Source: Marinomonas algarum (GTDB taxonomy: Bacteria > Pseudomonadota > Gammaproteobacteria > Pseudomonadales > Marinomonadaceae). From it: a stretch of DNA of 64,000 bases. The notes beneath the pieces are model-generated. The model did not search any database, was not told where the DNA came from, and worked only from the letters and a program-made list of their open reading frames with translations. Each line of letters begins with the position of its first letter. Position 1 is the first letter of the stretch. Of this stretch, positions 1-8,812 are shown in pieces. The stretch spans positions 1 through 64,000 of the forward strand of contig NZ_JAJATW010000020.1 in NCBI RefSeq assembly GCF_020532605.1. Direction: 5' to 3'. Made by a program: the position numbers and the translations under genes.

Positions 1-1
1 C

Positions 2-109
2 ATAGTCGGAAATCAGATCAACAGAGCTATACAAGGCGATAAAACTCGGGATGAGGTCGTATTCTTAAAGAGCGATGCCGCTTTTGCGCAGCTGCGCGGT
101 ACCCGCTGA
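2..109 (+). CDS. 3' end of an unidentified protein (partial)
   Basis: An open frame runs in from the left edge and ends at TGA 107-109. Its 35 codons contain no stop and end in ...VVFLKSDAAFAQLRGTR. It would be convergent with the Nudix gene, with only five bases between the two ends, which is typical spacing for packed genes. The start lies outside the window. I do not recognise the family, and an open frame this short can occur by chance, so it may not be a gene. Confidence 0.4.
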   Translation: MVGNQINRAIQGDKTRDEVVFLKSDAAFAQLRGTR

Positions 110-114
110 CAAAG

Positions 115-669
115 TCACTGATTCAGATCATAAGCATTATTCAAATGAATCGTGTCTTCATGAAAACCATACGTACCATTTTTATGGTCTTCAATAAACA
201 GTGTCAGTGTTTTAGTGACACTGCTGAAAGCTAATTCATCCCAAGGAATATCTTTTAAGTCAAACAGCGCCACTTCTGAGCTTTCTTCTGTCGCGTGAAA
301 ATCATCTCGTTCTAGTTCTGCAATATAGAATAAATGAATCTGGTTGATATGAGGGATGCTAATCATGCTAAAAGCTTGCTTGCAAATGGCAACAGAACCG
401 CTTTCTTCCAGTGTCTCTCTTAACGCACCCTCAGAGGTAGTTTCCTGGTTTTCCATAAAACCAGCAGGCAGTGTCCAAAAGCCAAGACGCGGTTCTATAT
501 TACGACGACACAACAAGAGCTTGCCCTTGTAAAGAGGAATGGTGCCCGTGATGACTCTTGGGTTATCGTAATCAATAAAGTCACAACTAGGGCACACTGC
601 TCGAACGCGATTGTCCCCTGGTGGGGTTGTCATATTAACGGCATGACCACATTGCGGGCAGTATCTCAT
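115..669 (-). CDS. Nudix hydrolase with N-terminal zinc ribbon
   Basis: A 184-residue hydrolase of nucleoside-diphosphate-linked compounds; the exact substrate is unknown. Two CxxC pairs (Cys4/Cys7 and Cys26/Cys29) form an N-terminal zinc ribbon. The Nudix box spans about residues 70-92: Gly70, Glu76, then REtlEESG at 84-91, so the metal-binding glutamates are intact. The architecture resembles the zinc-ribbon Nudix group related to NudC, but the protein is shorter than NADH pyrophosphatase. A good ribosome site (AAGGAAG) precedes the ATG. It lies 9 bp downstream of the CorB-like gene on the same strand and is probably cotranscribed with it. Confidence 0.85.
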   Translation of the reverse strand: MRYCPQCGHAVNMTTPPGDNRVRAVCPSCDFIDYDNPRVITGTIPLYKGKLLLCRRNIEPRLGFWTLPAGFMENQETTSEGALRETLEESGSVAICKQAFSMISIPHINQIHLFYIAELERDDFHATEESSEVALFDLKDIPWDELAFSSVTKTLTLFIEDHKNGTYGFHEDTIHLNNAYDLNQ

Positions 670-678
670 GATGCTTCC

Positions 679-1935
679 TTATCTTTTAAGTTGAACGCGA
701 GCGTATTTGACGACTTTGTCTTCAATTTCTTGAATTTCTATAATGTAGTGGCCCACTTTTAAGCTAATGGGGTGCTCCGGTATAAATTCCAAGGTTTCTA
801 TTATCAGTCCGTTGAGTGTTTTTGGGCCATCGGTTGGCAAGTGCCAATCAAGCGTTTTGTTGATCTCTCGAATATGTGTGGAGCCTTCGATTCTAAAGGC
901 GCCATCATCAAGGATTTGAATCTCTTCTTCTTCATCTTGTGTGGGTGGGGTAAATTCTCCCACGATTTCTTCCAATACGTCTTCGAGCGCGGCAATACCT
1001 TGTACGTCACCGTATTCATCGACCACGATCCCCATCTGCTGGTGATCTTTTTGGAAGTTGAGCAAGACCGTATTCAAAGAGGTGCTTTCAGGGATGAAGT
1101 AGGGTTCAAAAGTGGCTTTTAATAGCGCTGCTTTTGATGGTTCTGGATCGCGCAAAAACATCGCCGCATGGCGAGCATGTAAAATACCGATGACTTTATT
1201 GATCTCACCATTGTATACCGGCATGCGAGTGTGTCGACTTTGACAAATTTGCTCAATGATTTCTTCAATAGAGTCTTCTATATCGATTCCTACTACATCG
1301 TTACGAGGAATCATAATATCTTCAACGGATACCTTTTCTAAATCTAAAATAGAAATCAGCATTTCTTGGTGTGCCGCAGGGATGAGTCCGCTGGCTTCAT
1401 TGACGACCGTTCTAAGCTCTTCGGAGTCGAGGGTATCTTGATTGCCTTGCGCGGTACTGACCCCTATTAATCTTAATAGGCCGTTTGACAAGGTGTTCAC
1501 CAAGAAGACTAATGGGTAAAGCACTTTGAGTAAGATGGCCAGAATCCAAGATGCGGGAAAAGCAATTTTTTCTGGGTGTAGGGCTGCCAAAGTCTTTGGT
1601 GTTACTTCAGCAAAAATTAAAACCACCATGGTAAGGGCTGCTGTCGCGATTGCTACCCCTGCATCGCCCCAAATTCTTACAGCGATAATGGTTGCAATGG
1701 CCGAGGCCAGTATATTGACGAAGTTATTACCAATAAGAATAACACCGATTAATCGATCGGGTCTTTCTAAAAGAGAGCTGACTTTCATCGCCGATTTATT
1801 TTTGCCTTTAACGAGATGTTTGAGTCGATATTTGTTAATCGACAACATGCCTGTTTCAGAGCTTGAAAAAAATGCTGATAGCAAAATAAGACAGAACAGT
1901 ATTCCACCAAGAATACCTAAGGGTACTTCGTTCAA
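679..1935 (-). CDS. CNNM/CorB-HlyC family membrane protein with CBS pair
   Basis: A 418-residue inner-membrane protein linked in this family to magnesium or cobalt transport or resistance (CorB/YfjD type). The first ~190 residues are the DUF21 transmembrane domain with several hydrophobic segments. A CBS-domain pair follows (about 205-325, with IMIPRNDVVGID and MGIVVDEYGDVQGI), and then a CorC/HlyC C-terminal domain to residue 418. The start is TTG; the N-terminus MNEVPLGIL looks family-like and a later start would remove the first membrane helix. It sits between ypjD and the Nudix gene on the minus strand. Ion specificity cannot be read from sequence. Confidence 0.88.
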   Translation of the reverse strand: MNEVPLGILGGILFCLILLSAFFSSSETGMLSINKYRLKHLVKGKNKSAMKVSSLLERPDRLIGVILIGNNFVNILASAIATIIAVRIWGDAGVAIATAALTMVVLIFAEVTPKTLAALHPEKIAFPASWILAILLKVLYPLVFLVNTLSNGLLRLIGVSTAQGNQDTLDSEELRTVVNEASGLIPAAHQEMLISILDLEKVSVEDIMIPRNDVVGIDIEDSIEEIIEQICQSRHTRMPVYNGEINKVIGILHARHAAMFLRDPEPSKAALLKATFEPYFIPESTSLNTVLLNFQKDHQQMGIVVDEYGDVQGIAALEDVLEEIVGEFTPPTQDEEEEIQILDDGAFRIEGSTHIREINKTLDWHLPTDGPKTLNGLIIETLEFIPEHPISLKVGHYIIEIQEIEDKVVKYARVQLKR

Positions 1936-2018
1936 AAAGGGATCGCCTCGATTGTTTAGATAACAGGATTATTGGTTCTTAAGATCAGACTGTCAAACAT
2001 ACTTTACAGGATTTTGAA

Positions 2019-2786
2019 TCAGCGCTGTAAGATTTCTAACGCAATTTGACTGCCAAAATACCCAAGCATCAGTAAAAAGAAACCGCTTAGTGTAAGTTTC
2101 ACGGCCAACTGGCCGCGCCAACCGGCGTAGTGTCTACCGATTAGCAGTCCAGCAAACACAAACCAAGAGGCAATAGTGAAGAACGTTTTGTGGACAATAT
2201 GCTGCGCAAACATGTCGTCGATAAAGTAGAAGCCGGTTGCGATTGTAATGGTCAATAAAACAAAAGCGGCCCAAATAAACTCGAACATAAGTTGTTCTAA
2301 TACTTGCAATGGCGGAACACGAAGCAGTTGTTTCAGTTTGTGGTGTTTGAGCTGATATTCCTGGATAGACAGCAAGATGCCAACACCACATGCGGTGGTA
2401 AACAAACTATAGGCGACTGACGCAATCAGAATGTGTGCACTGGTTCCCCAAGAGTTACTGTGTAGCTGAGTGATGCCCCAAGGCTCAAGTGCATTAAAAG
2501 CGATAACAATTGCGCCGAGAGGGAAGGCCGCACCCAATAATAGAGAGAGGTCTTTGTCGCGGTTACTAAACCAAAGCAGGCTGTTACCAATTAATGAAAT
2601 CAATAACCCGATGGTCAAAAAGTTAAAACCATCGCGACTTAATAAAAGCTGAGTCAGGGAAAATGTATGAATAATGATGGCTGCCGCGCCTGCAAACTGA
2701 GTTGCACGGCTTTTCGGACGCATAAAATACGCTGTGCCAGCAACAAAACAAGCAATACAAGCAAGCCAAAGCGATAATTGAGTCAT
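2019..2786 (-). CDS. ypjD: YpjD/CcsA-like inner-membrane protein
   Basis: A 255-residue polytopic protein with about eight hydrophobic helices, related to the cytochrome c assembly (CcsA/CcmC/CcmF) family. Segments such as WGTSAHILIASVAYSLF and the histidine in GRHYAGWRGQ fit the haem-handling fold. In gammaproteobacteria the YpjD gene commonly sits divergent from ffh, as here. Its own role is poorly defined and a direct part in cytochrome maturation is not proven. The intergenic region to ffh (2787-2915) must hold both promoters. Confidence 0.8.
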   Translation of the reverse strand: MTQLSLWLACIACFVAGTAYFMRPKSRATQFAGAAAIIIHTFSLTQLLLSRDGFNFLTIGLLISLIGNSLLWFSNRDKDLSLLLGAAFPLGAIVIAFNALEPWGITQLHSNSWGTSAHILIASVAYSLFTTACGVGILLSIQEYQLKHHKLKQLLRVPPLQVLEQLMFEFIWAAFVLLTITIATGFYFIDDMFAQHIVHKTFFTIASWFVFAGLLIGRHYAGWRGQLAVKLTLSGFFLLMLGYFGSQIALEILQR

Positions 2787-2838
2787 GAAACTAAAGGTTC
2801 CGCAGAGTAAAGGTATAGGGCGATAATCATTTATCCGT

Positions 2839-2844
2839 TATAAT
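2839..2844 (+). promoter_or_regulatory. candidate -10 element for ffh
   Basis: A perfect TATAAT lies 72 bp upstream of the ffh start. The hexamer 17 bp upstream (TAGGGC) is a poor -35, so only the -10 is supported. Confidence 0.35.
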
Positions 2845-2915
2845 AGAGACAATTTCATCTTGGATAAACTGAAACCGTAGGTTTTTTCCATTCAGAACCA
2901 AAATTTGAGGGCAAT

Positions 2916-4283
2916 ATGTTCGACAATTTATCGAATCGCTTAACTTCCTCGCTTGATCGTATTCGAGGTCGAGCTAAATTAACCGAAGACAACATTCAAG
3001 AAGTGCTTCGTGAAGTCCGCATGGCCTTGTTAGAAGCTGATGTGGCTTTGCCTGTTGTTAAAGACTTCATTGCCGCCGTTAAAGAGCGTGCTATTGGCAC
3101 GGAAGTCTCAAAAAGCTTAAGTCCTGGTCAAGTGTTCCTGAAAATTGTTAAGCAGGAACTTGAAAATGTGATGGGGCAGGCTAACGACGGCCTTAACCTT
3201 AGAGCGGCTCGTCCTGCTGTTATTCTATTGGCGGGTCTTCAAGGGGCGGGTAAAACCACCTCGGCTGCGAAGTTAGCAAAATACTTAAAAGAACGTGAGA
3301 AGAAGTCCGTATCTGTCGTCAGTGCCGATGTGTATCGTCCGGCGGCGATCAAGCAGCTGGAAACTCTAGCGGGCGAAGTAGGGGTGAATTTTATCCCTAG
3401 TGACTTGTCGCAAAAGCCAATTGATATCGTCAACAACGCGATTGATTATGCGAAGAAAGCGCACAAAGATGTGCTTATTGTTGATACCGCAGGTCGTCTT
3501 GCTATAGACGATGACATGATGGTTGAGATTAAAGCTTTGCACGCCGCGGTGAACCCCATTGAAACCTTGTTTGTGGTCGATGCCATGACAGGTCAAGATG
3601 CGGCGAACACAGCAAAAGCATTTGGCGATGTATTGCCATTGACCGGTGTCGTACTGACTAAAACAGATGGCGATGCCCGTGGCGGTGCGGCCTTATCTGT
3701 TCGTCATATTACTGGTAAGCCGATTAAATTTTTGGGTGTTGGTGAGAAAACCGACGCATTAGAGCCTTTCCACCCTGATCGCCTCGCTTCTCGTATTTTA
3801 GGCATGGGTGATATGCTTTCCTTAATCGAGCAGGCTGAGCAGCAGATCGATAAAGGTAAAGCCGAGAAACTGGCCGGTAAGCTGAAGAAAGGCAAAGGTT
3901 TTGACCTAGAAGACTTTAAAGAGCAGCTTCAGCAAATGAAAAACATGGGGGGAATGACCTCTATGTTGGATAAGCTCCCCGGTATGGGGCAGCTAGGCAA
4001 TATTCAAGATAAGGTAAACGACAAAATGTTTGTGCAAATGGAGGCACTCATCAACTCCATGACTCAAGCCGAGCGTCGTAACCCAGACTTAATTAATGGT
4101 TCTCGTAAAAAACGTATCTCAGCGGGTGCGGGCTTACAGATTCAAGATCTAAATCGTTTGCTAAAACAGCATAAGCAAATGCAAAAGATGATGAAGAAAA
4201 TGTCCGCCAAAGGTGGAATGCAGAAAATGATGCGTGGATTGGGTGGTATGATGCCCGGCGGTGGTTTCCCTGGTAGTCGTTAG
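2916..4283 (+). CDS. ffh: signal recognition particle protein Ffh
   Basis: The 455-residue GTPase subunit of the signal recognition particle. With 4.5S RNA and the receptor FtsY it delivers nascent inner-membrane proteins to the SecYEG translocon. The helical N domain (1-~95) is followed by the G domain with GLQGAGKT at 107-114, DTAGR at 190-194 and TKTD at 248-251. A methionine-rich M domain occupies the rest, with MKNMGGMTSML and a C-terminal run of MMKKMSAKGGMQKMMRG. Length is normal. It stands upstream of the rpsP operon, the usual gammaproteobacterial order. The 4.5S RNA gene is not in the window. Confidence 0.98.
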   Translation: MFDNLSNRLTSSLDRIRGRAKLTEDNIQEVLREVRMALLEADVALPVVKDFIAAVKERAIGTEVSKSLSPGQVFLKIVKQELENVMGQANDGLNLRAARPAVILLAGLQGAGKTTSAAKLAKYLKEREKKSVSVVSADVYRPAAIKQLETLAGEVGVNFIPSDLSQKPIDIVNNAIDYAKKAHKDVLIVDTAGRLAIDDDMMVEIKALHAAVNPIETLFVVDAMTGQDAANTAKAFGDVLPLTGVVLTKTDGDARGGAALSVRHITGKPIKFLGVGEKTDALEPFHPDRLASRILGMGDMLSLIEQAEQQIDKGKAEKLAGKLKKGKGFDLEDFKEQLQQMKNMGGMTSMLDKLPGMGQLGNIQDKVNDKMFVQMEALINSMTQAERRNPDLINGSRKKRISAGAGLQIQDLNRLLKQHKQMQKMMKKMSAKGGMQKMMRGLGGMMPGGGFPGSR

Positions 4284-4312
4284 ACCTTCCATGAGATGTA
4301 TCTACTTGTTCT

Positions 4313-4340
4313 AATTGGAAGATTGAAAAAACTTCTAATT
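4313..4340 (+). other. stem-loop between ffh and rpsP
   Basis: AATTGGAAG at 4313-4321 pairs with CTTCTAATT at 4332-4340 (nine pairs, one G-U, 10-nt loop). No T-tract follows, so it is at best a weak terminator or an mRNA-stabilising 3' end for ffh. Confidence 0.35.
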
Positions 4341-4368
4341 AAAGTGTGGGGGTGAGTAATTCGCCCTT

Positions 4369-4395
4369 TTGTTTTTCTGGTTTATCGACTAGAAT
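4369..4395 (+). promoter_or_regulatory. candidate promoter of the rpsP operon
   Basis: TAGAAT (4390-4395) is a good -10 about 80 bp before rpsP. The best upstream hexamer, TTGTTT (4369-4374), is spaced only 15 bp away, so the -35 is weak. A promoter is expected because this operon follows a 189-bp gap. Confidence 0.3.
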
Positions 4396-4472
4396 ATGCC
4401 GCCTTCTTGTAGTATGAGTCAAAAATTCGACTCGGCAAGGGGTGTTTCGTTAAGCAATAAGGAACCAATAAT

Positions 4473-4721
4473 ATGGTAACTATTCGTCTTTCTCGTGGTG
4501 GCTCTAAAAAGCGCCCATTCTATCATTTGAACGTGGCTGATAGCCGTCGTGCACGTGATGGTCGTTATATCGAGCGTTTGGGTTTCTTTAACCCGGTTGC
4601 TCGTGGTCAAGAAGAACGTCTACGCATCGATTTAGATCGCGTAAACCATTGGGTTAGCCAAGGCGCTCAACTTTCTGACCGTGCTGCGCAGCTTGTAAAA
4701 GATGCTAGCAAAAACGCTTAA
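4473..4721 (+). CDS. rpsP: 30S ribosomal protein S16
   Basis: An 82-residue S16 protein, which binds 16S rRNA in the body of the small subunit and aids its assembly. The N-terminus [19 protein letters not shown] and the [13 protein letters not shown] segment are diagnostic. AAGGAA precedes the ATG. It is the first gene of the conserved rpsP-rimM-trmD-rplS operon, followed by rimM after 15 bp. Confidence 0.98.
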   Translation: MVTIRLSRGGSKKRPFYHLNVADSRRARDGRYIERLGFFNPVARGQEERLRIDLDRVNHWVSQGAQLSDRAAQLVKDASKNA

Positions 4722-4736
4722 TACTGAGGTAATGCT

Positions 4737-5282
4737 ATGTCTGCATTAAAACAAGCGGCCGCTCCTGAGCAAGCCCTTGTGGTCGGACGCATTACATCGG
4801 TTTATGGTGTTAAAGGGTGGGTGAAACTTTATTCACACACCGATCCAATGCAAGGAATCTTTGATTACAAGCGTTGGTGGTTGAAAACTCCTAGTGGGTG
4901 GAAAACCGTAGAATTAAGCCAAGGACGTTTGCAAGGACGTGGTTTGGTGGCATCTGTAAAAGGTTATAGCGACAGAGATCAAGTAAAAGAGATCTGCGGT
5001 ATGGACGTTTACATCGATGCGGCAGAATTGCCAGAACTTGATGAAGGTGATTATTACTGGAGTCAGCTGGAAGGTCTGCGGGTAATTACCAAAGAGGGTG
5101 TCCTCTTAGGGAAGGTTTCTCAACTGATGGAAACCGGTGCGAATGATGTGGTTGTTGTCCGTGCGTGTGAAGGTAGCTTTGATCGTGAAGAGCGATTGAT
5201 TCCATATGCTCCAGGAACCTATGTTTTAAACATCGATTTAGAACAGCAGGAAATGGTTGTTGATTGGGATCCAGAATTTTAA
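4737..5282 (+). CDS. rimM: ribosome maturation factor RimM
   Basis: A 181-residue assembly factor needed for late maturation of the 30S head region; it contacts S19. The N-terminal RimM barrel shows VVGRITSVYGVKGWVKLYS. The C-terminal PRC-barrel covers DYYWSQLEGL through RLIPYAPGTYVLNID. Second gene of the operon, with 22 bp to trmD. Length and order are standard. Confidence 0.97.
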   Translation: MSALKQAAAPEQALVVGRITSVYGVKGWVKLYSHTDPMQGIFDYKRWWLKTPSGWKTVELSQGRLQGRGLVASVKGYSDRDQVKEICGMDVYIDAAELPELDEGDYYWSQLEGLRVITKEGVLLGKVSQLMETGANDVVVVRACEGSFDREERLIPYAPGTYVLNIDLEQQEMVVDWDPEF

Positions 5283-5304
5283 ACAGATAAGCTGAGGTCA
5301 CGAC

Positions 5305-6057
5305 GTGAAGGTTAGCGTTATATCGCTCTTTCCGGAGATGTTTCAAGCTATTACTCAATATGGGGTAACGGGCAGAGCCATCAAGTCTGGGTTAGTTGAA
5401 GTGGATTTCTTTAATCCTCGCGACTATACGCATGACAAACATAAAACAGTAGACGATCGGCCTTACGGTGGTGGTCCAGGGATGCTCATGAAAGTGCAGC
5501 CTCTCAAAGATGCGATTGACAGTGCCAAATTATTGGTACCCAACGCAAAAGTTATTTATCTGTCCCCTCAAGGGCGTACGCTAACGCAAGAAGGCGTGCA
5601 ACAGCTTGCTAAACAAGCAGAACTTATTCTGGTAGCAGGTCGTTATGAAGGCGTTGATGAGCGTTTGATTCAATCACAGGTTGATGAAGAATGGTCAATT
5701 GGCGACTTTGTCCTAAGCGGTGGTGAGTTGCCGGCTATGGTGCTAATGGATACCGTGTTTCGCATGGTGCCTGGTGTGCTTGGAAAACAAGCGTCTGCAG
5801 ATGAAGATTCATTTGCTGATGGTTTGTTGGATTGTCCGCATTATACTCGCCCTGAAGTATTGAATGGCCAACCTGTGCCGTCAGTGCTACTTAGTGGCAA
5901 CCACGAGGAGATCAGACGCTGGCGTTTAAAGCAGAAACTCGTAAGAACTTTGCAGCGCCGGCCAGACCTTCTGCAAGACCTTGAGTTGGACAAGGAACAG
6001 CAGTTGTTGTTAGAAGAGTTTATTCGCGAAACTGAAGATTCAACCTCGGCAGAGTAG
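5305..6057 (+). CDS. trmD: tRNA (guanine37-N1)-methyltransferase TrmD
   Basis: A 250-residue SPOUT-class methyltransferase that makes m1G37 in tRNAs reading CNN codons and prevents +1 frameshifting. The start is GTG 5305, preceded by TGAGGT. Visible motifs are [31 protein letters not shown] and the knot segment [14 protein letters not shown], which binds S-adenosylmethionine; the catalytic aspartate region [18 protein letters not shown] is intact. Third gene of the rpsP operon. Confidence 0.98.
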   Translation: MKVSVISLFPEMFQAITQYGVTGRAIKSGLVEVDFFNPRDYTHDKHKTVDDRPYGGGPGMLMKVQPLKDAIDSAKLLVPNAKVIYLSPQGRTLTQEGVQQLAKQAELILVAGRYEGVDERLIQSQVDEEWSIGDFVLSGGELPAMVLMDTVFRMVPGVLGKQASADEDSFADGLLDCPHYTRPEVLNGQPVPSVLLSGNHEEIRRWRLKQKLVRTLQRRPDLLQDLELDKEQQLLLEEFIRETEDSTSAE

Positions 6058-6125
6058 GAATTGCGAGCTTATTGAACCGAAGAACCTTCATTCAATAAGA
6101 AACCATATCATTAGGAGTTACATCC

Positions 6126-6488
6126 ATGAGTAACAAGACTAAACTGATTCAGCAATTAGAAGCTGAACAGATGACAAAAGACGTCCCAGCCTTCGGTCCT
6201 GGTGACACTGTTGTTGTCCAAGTTAAAGTTAAAGAAGGTTCACGCGAGCGTCTACAGGCCTATGAAGGCATTGTAATCTCCAAGCGTAACCGTGGTCTAA
6301 ACTCAGCATTCACCGTTCGTAAAATTTCAAGCGGTATTGGTGTTGAGCGTGCTTTCCAAACTTACAGCCCATTGGTTGAAAGCATCGAAGTTAAACGCCG
6401 CGGTGACGTGCGTCAAGCTAAGATCTACTACCTACGCGAGCGTTCTGGTAAATCTGCACGTATTAAAGAGAAGTTGGCAAAACGCTAA
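6126..6488 (+). CDS. rplS: 50S ribosomal protein L19
   Basis: A 120-residue L19 protein located at the 30S-50S interface. Motifs [26 protein letters not shown] and [12 protein letters not shown] are typical in position and spacing. A strong Shine-Dalgarno (AGGAG) sits at 6113-6117. Last gene of the operon; an intrinsic terminator follows 12 bp after the stop codon. Confidence 0.98.
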   Translation: MSNKTKLIQQLEAEQMTKDVPAFGPGDTVVVQVKVKEGSRERLQAYEGIVISKRNRGLNSAFTVRKISSGIGVERAFQTYSPLVESIEVKRRGDVRQAKIYYLRERSGKSARIKEKLAKR

Positions 6489-6500
6489 GTTTTCTTATTT

Positions 6501-6528
6501 AAAAAAGGCGACGCGAGTCGCCTTTTTT
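6501..6528 (+). terminator. intrinsic terminator of the rpsP-rplS operon
   Basis: GGCGAC-GCGA-GTCGCC hairpin with flanking A6 and T6 tracts, directly after rplS. The symmetric tracts would let it work on both strands. Confidence 0.92.
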
Positions 6529-6605
6529 AATGCTACTTTTTAATGGAACTCCCCCCCTTTAGTATGGCCTAATAGAAGCATATTTATGATGTTTTGAGGT
6601 TAACT

Positions 6606-7325
6606 ATGACGCGTTTTCTCCGTTCTGTCTCTCGCACTACTTTGGCGAGCTTATGTATCTTACCCTTATCCCATTTTGCTTTTGCAGACCAATCTGCTGT
6701 TATTTCTGCGGTTGAAACGGCTTTACCTCAATATGAGATTGACAGTGCTACCTTACACCAAGGGTCAGGACTGTACGTTGTTGCTTTAAAGGAAGGGCCT
6801 ACCATACACGTCACACAAGATGGGCAGTATTTTATAGCGGGCGATTTGTACCGCATGGACAATACTCGTCTTGAGAACGAAACTGAAAAAGCAAAATTGG
6901 CGAAAGTGAATGCGGTGCCTGAATCTGAAATGATTACTTATAAGGCCACCAATGAAAAAGCGCACATTACGGTATTTACTGATATAGATTGCGGTTACTG
7001 CCGTAAGCTTCATGAGGAAGTGCCCGAGTTAAATGCCGCGGGTGTTACCGTGCGTTACCTTGCTTATCCGCGAGCCGGTATTGGTTCTGAGTCGTATCAA
7101 AAAATGGTCAGTGTCTGGTGTTCTGCGGACCCTCAGGCGTCATTGACGCAATCAAAAGAAGGCTTAGACGTTCCTGAAAATACCTGCGTAAACCCAATAG
7201 CGGATCAGTACAAGCTGGGTAATGAGGTCGGAGTACGTGGCACACCAACGATTGTGCTAGAGAATGGTTCACGCTTACCTGGGTATTTACCGGCGGATGC
7301 ATTGCTTAAAGAGTTAGGCCTGTAA
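6606..7325 (+). CDS. dsbC: periplasmic disulfide isomerase DsbC
   Basis: A thiol:disulfide interchange protein that corrects wrong disulfides in secreted proteins and is kept reduced by DsbD. The start chosen is ATG 6606, behind TGAGGT; an upstream TTG in frame would overlap that site. A signal peptide covers residues 1-27 (cleavage after FAFA). The N-terminal dimerisation domain is followed by a thioredoxin fold with the active site C129-GY-C132 and the cis-proline loop VRGTPTIV. Length 239 is normal. In many gammaproteobacteria dsbC precedes homoserine dehydrogenase and threonine synthase, as here. Confidence 0.95.
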   Translation: MTRFLRSVSRTTLASLCILPLSHFAFADQSAVISAVETALPQYEIDSATLHQGSGLYVVALKEGPTIHVTQDGQYFIAGDLYRMDNTRLENETEKAKLAKVNAVPESEMITYKATNEKAHITVFTDIDCGYCRKLHEEVPELNAAGVTVRYLAYPRAGIGSESYQKMVSVWCSADPQASLTQSKEGLDVPENTCVNPIADQYKLGNEVGVRGTPTIVLENGSRLPGYLPADALLKELGL

Positions 7326-7377
7326 TTTTAATCGTTAAAAATCCCTCTGATATGGCCTCGTATGTGTGCTTTCTTCG

Positions 7378-7406
7378 TTGGGTTTGGGTTATACAGGCGC
7401 TATAAT
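7378..7406 (+). promoter_or_regulatory. candidate sigma-70 promoter of hom-thrC
   Basis: TTGGGT (7378-7383), a 17-bp spacer and a perfect TATAAT (7401-7406) stand about 90 bp before the hom start. I see no leader peptide or attenuator in the untranslated region. Confidence 0.5.
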
Positions 7407-7496
7407 ATGTGTACATTATTGTTTACTGAGTGCGATTTTTGTCGATAAATCGGTAAACAACCAATAAAAATTAAATTATCTCTGTGGGGTGTTCTT

Positions 7497-8798
7497 TTGA
7501 AACCGGTAAAAGTCGGAATTTGTGGGCTTGGGACAGTGGGGTCCGGTAGTTTTAACATTCTTCGCGATAATGCAGAAGAAATCACACGACGTGTTGGTCG
7601 CTGTATTGAAGTTGCTCAAGTGGGAGCGCGCCGCGACAATGATGCGTGTGATACCTCTGATATTCAGGTAACTCGTGACGTATTTGATGTCGTTAATAAC
7701 CCAGAGATTGATATTGTTCTTGAGCTAATTGGCGGCACGACGGTGGCCAAAGAGCTTGTGTTGTTGGCCATCGAAAATGGCAAGCATGTGGTGACAGCAA
7801 ATAAAGCCTTAATTGCAGAGCATGGCAACGAAATTTTTGCCAAAGCTCAAGAGAAAGGCGTCATTGTTGCGTTTGAGGCGGCGGTGGCTGGTGGCATTCC
7901 GATCATCAAGCAAATTCGTGAAGGTTTGTCAGCCAATCAAATAGAGTGGTTAGCAGGTATCATAAATGGTACAGGGAACTTCATTTTAAGCGAAATGAGC
8001 CAAAAAGGTCGTGACTTTGAAGATGTTCTAGCCGAAGCCCAAGCGTTGGGTTACGCGGAAGCCGATCCAACGTTCGATATTGAAGGCATCGATGCTGCCC
8101 ATAAGTTAACGATTCTTGCGTCGATTGCGTTTGGTATTCCCCTGCAGTTTGAAAAAACATACACCGAAGGGATCAGTCGCATTACCTCCGAAGATGTTGC
8201 GTTTGCGAATGACCTTGGGTATGCGATTAAGCACTTAGGCATTGCACGACGTTCTAAGACAGGCATCGAGTTGCGTGTTCATCCAACGTTGATTTCACAT
8301 AAGCAGCTCTTGGCTAACGTGAATGGTGTTATGAACGCCATTATGGTCCAAGGCGACGCTGTTGGGCCTACTCTAACTTACGGTGCAGGGGCAGGCGCTT
8401 TGCCAACAGGGTCTTCTGTGATTGCAGACGTTATCGATGTCGCGCGTACATTAACGGCAGACCCAACCAATCGTGTGCCGCATTTGGCGTTCCAAGCGGA
8501 TGCTTTGTCTGATGTGCAGGTATTGCCGGTCGAAGAAATTGAATGTGGTTTCTTCTTGAATATGACTATTAAAGACCGTGCGGGCGTGTTGGCAAACATC
8601 ACACAAATCTTATCCCAGAACGATATTAGTATTGAGTCCTTGATTCAGCGCGAGCGCGAAGGCAGTGAACTTGTGCCTCTAGTGGTGATGACTCATGATG
8701 TGAAAGAACGCAACATGAATGCCGCTATTGCTGCGATTGAAGCCTTGCCCGATGTAGCAGGCACTGTGCAGCGTATCCGTGTTGAAAACTTAGCGTAA
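7497..8798 (+). CDS. hom: homoserine dehydrogenase
   Basis: A 433-residue enzyme that reduces aspartate semialdehyde to homoserine with NAD(P)H, the branch point to threonine and methionine. It starts with TTG 7497 after a GTGGGG ribosome site, giving the usual MKPVKVGICGLGTVGSG with the dinucleotide-binding glycines. The catalytic region includes GIINGTGNFILSEM and ADPTFDIEGIDAAHK. A C-terminal ACT domain (about 350-425, FFLNMTIKDRAGVLANITQ) fits feedback inhibition by threonine. It is a monofunctional enzyme with no aspartokinase fusion. thrC follows after 14 bp. Confidence 0.97.
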   Translation: MKPVKVGICGLGTVGSGSFNILRDNAEEITRRVGRCIEVAQVGARRDNDACDTSDIQVTRDVFDVVNNPEIDIVLELIGGTTVAKELVLLAIENGKHVVTANKALIAEHGNEIFAKAQEKGVIVAFEAAVAGGIPIIKQIREGLSANQIEWLAGIINGTGNFILSEMSQKGRDFEDVLAEAQALGYAEADPTFDIEGIDAAHKLTILASIAFGIPLQFEKTYTEGISRITSEDVAFANDLGYAIKHLGIARRSKTGIELRVHPTLISHKQLLANVNGVMNAIMVQGDAVGPTLTYGAGAGALPTGSSVIADVIDVARTLTADPTNRVPHLAFQADALSDVQVLPVEEIECGFFLNMTIKDRAGVLANITQILSQNDISIESLIQREREGSELVPLVVMTHDVKERNMNAAIAAIEALPDVAGTVQRIRVENLA

Positions 8799-8812
8799 AC
8801 AGAGAGCATTTT

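Noticed and set aside
2134..2391. Open frame of 85 codons overlapping ypjD on the same strand
   Set aside because: Out-of-frame shadow of a clear membrane-protein gene, with cysteine/histidine-rich low-quality sequence.
4284..4472. Riboswitch or 4.5S RNA gene between ffh and rpsP
   Set aside because: Only one short stem-loop is visible; the conserved GGAA-tetraloop hairpin of 4.5S RNA is absent.
7326..7496. Threonine attenuator leader before hom
   Set aside because: No short frame rich in Thr/Ile codons and no terminator-antiterminator pair could be found.
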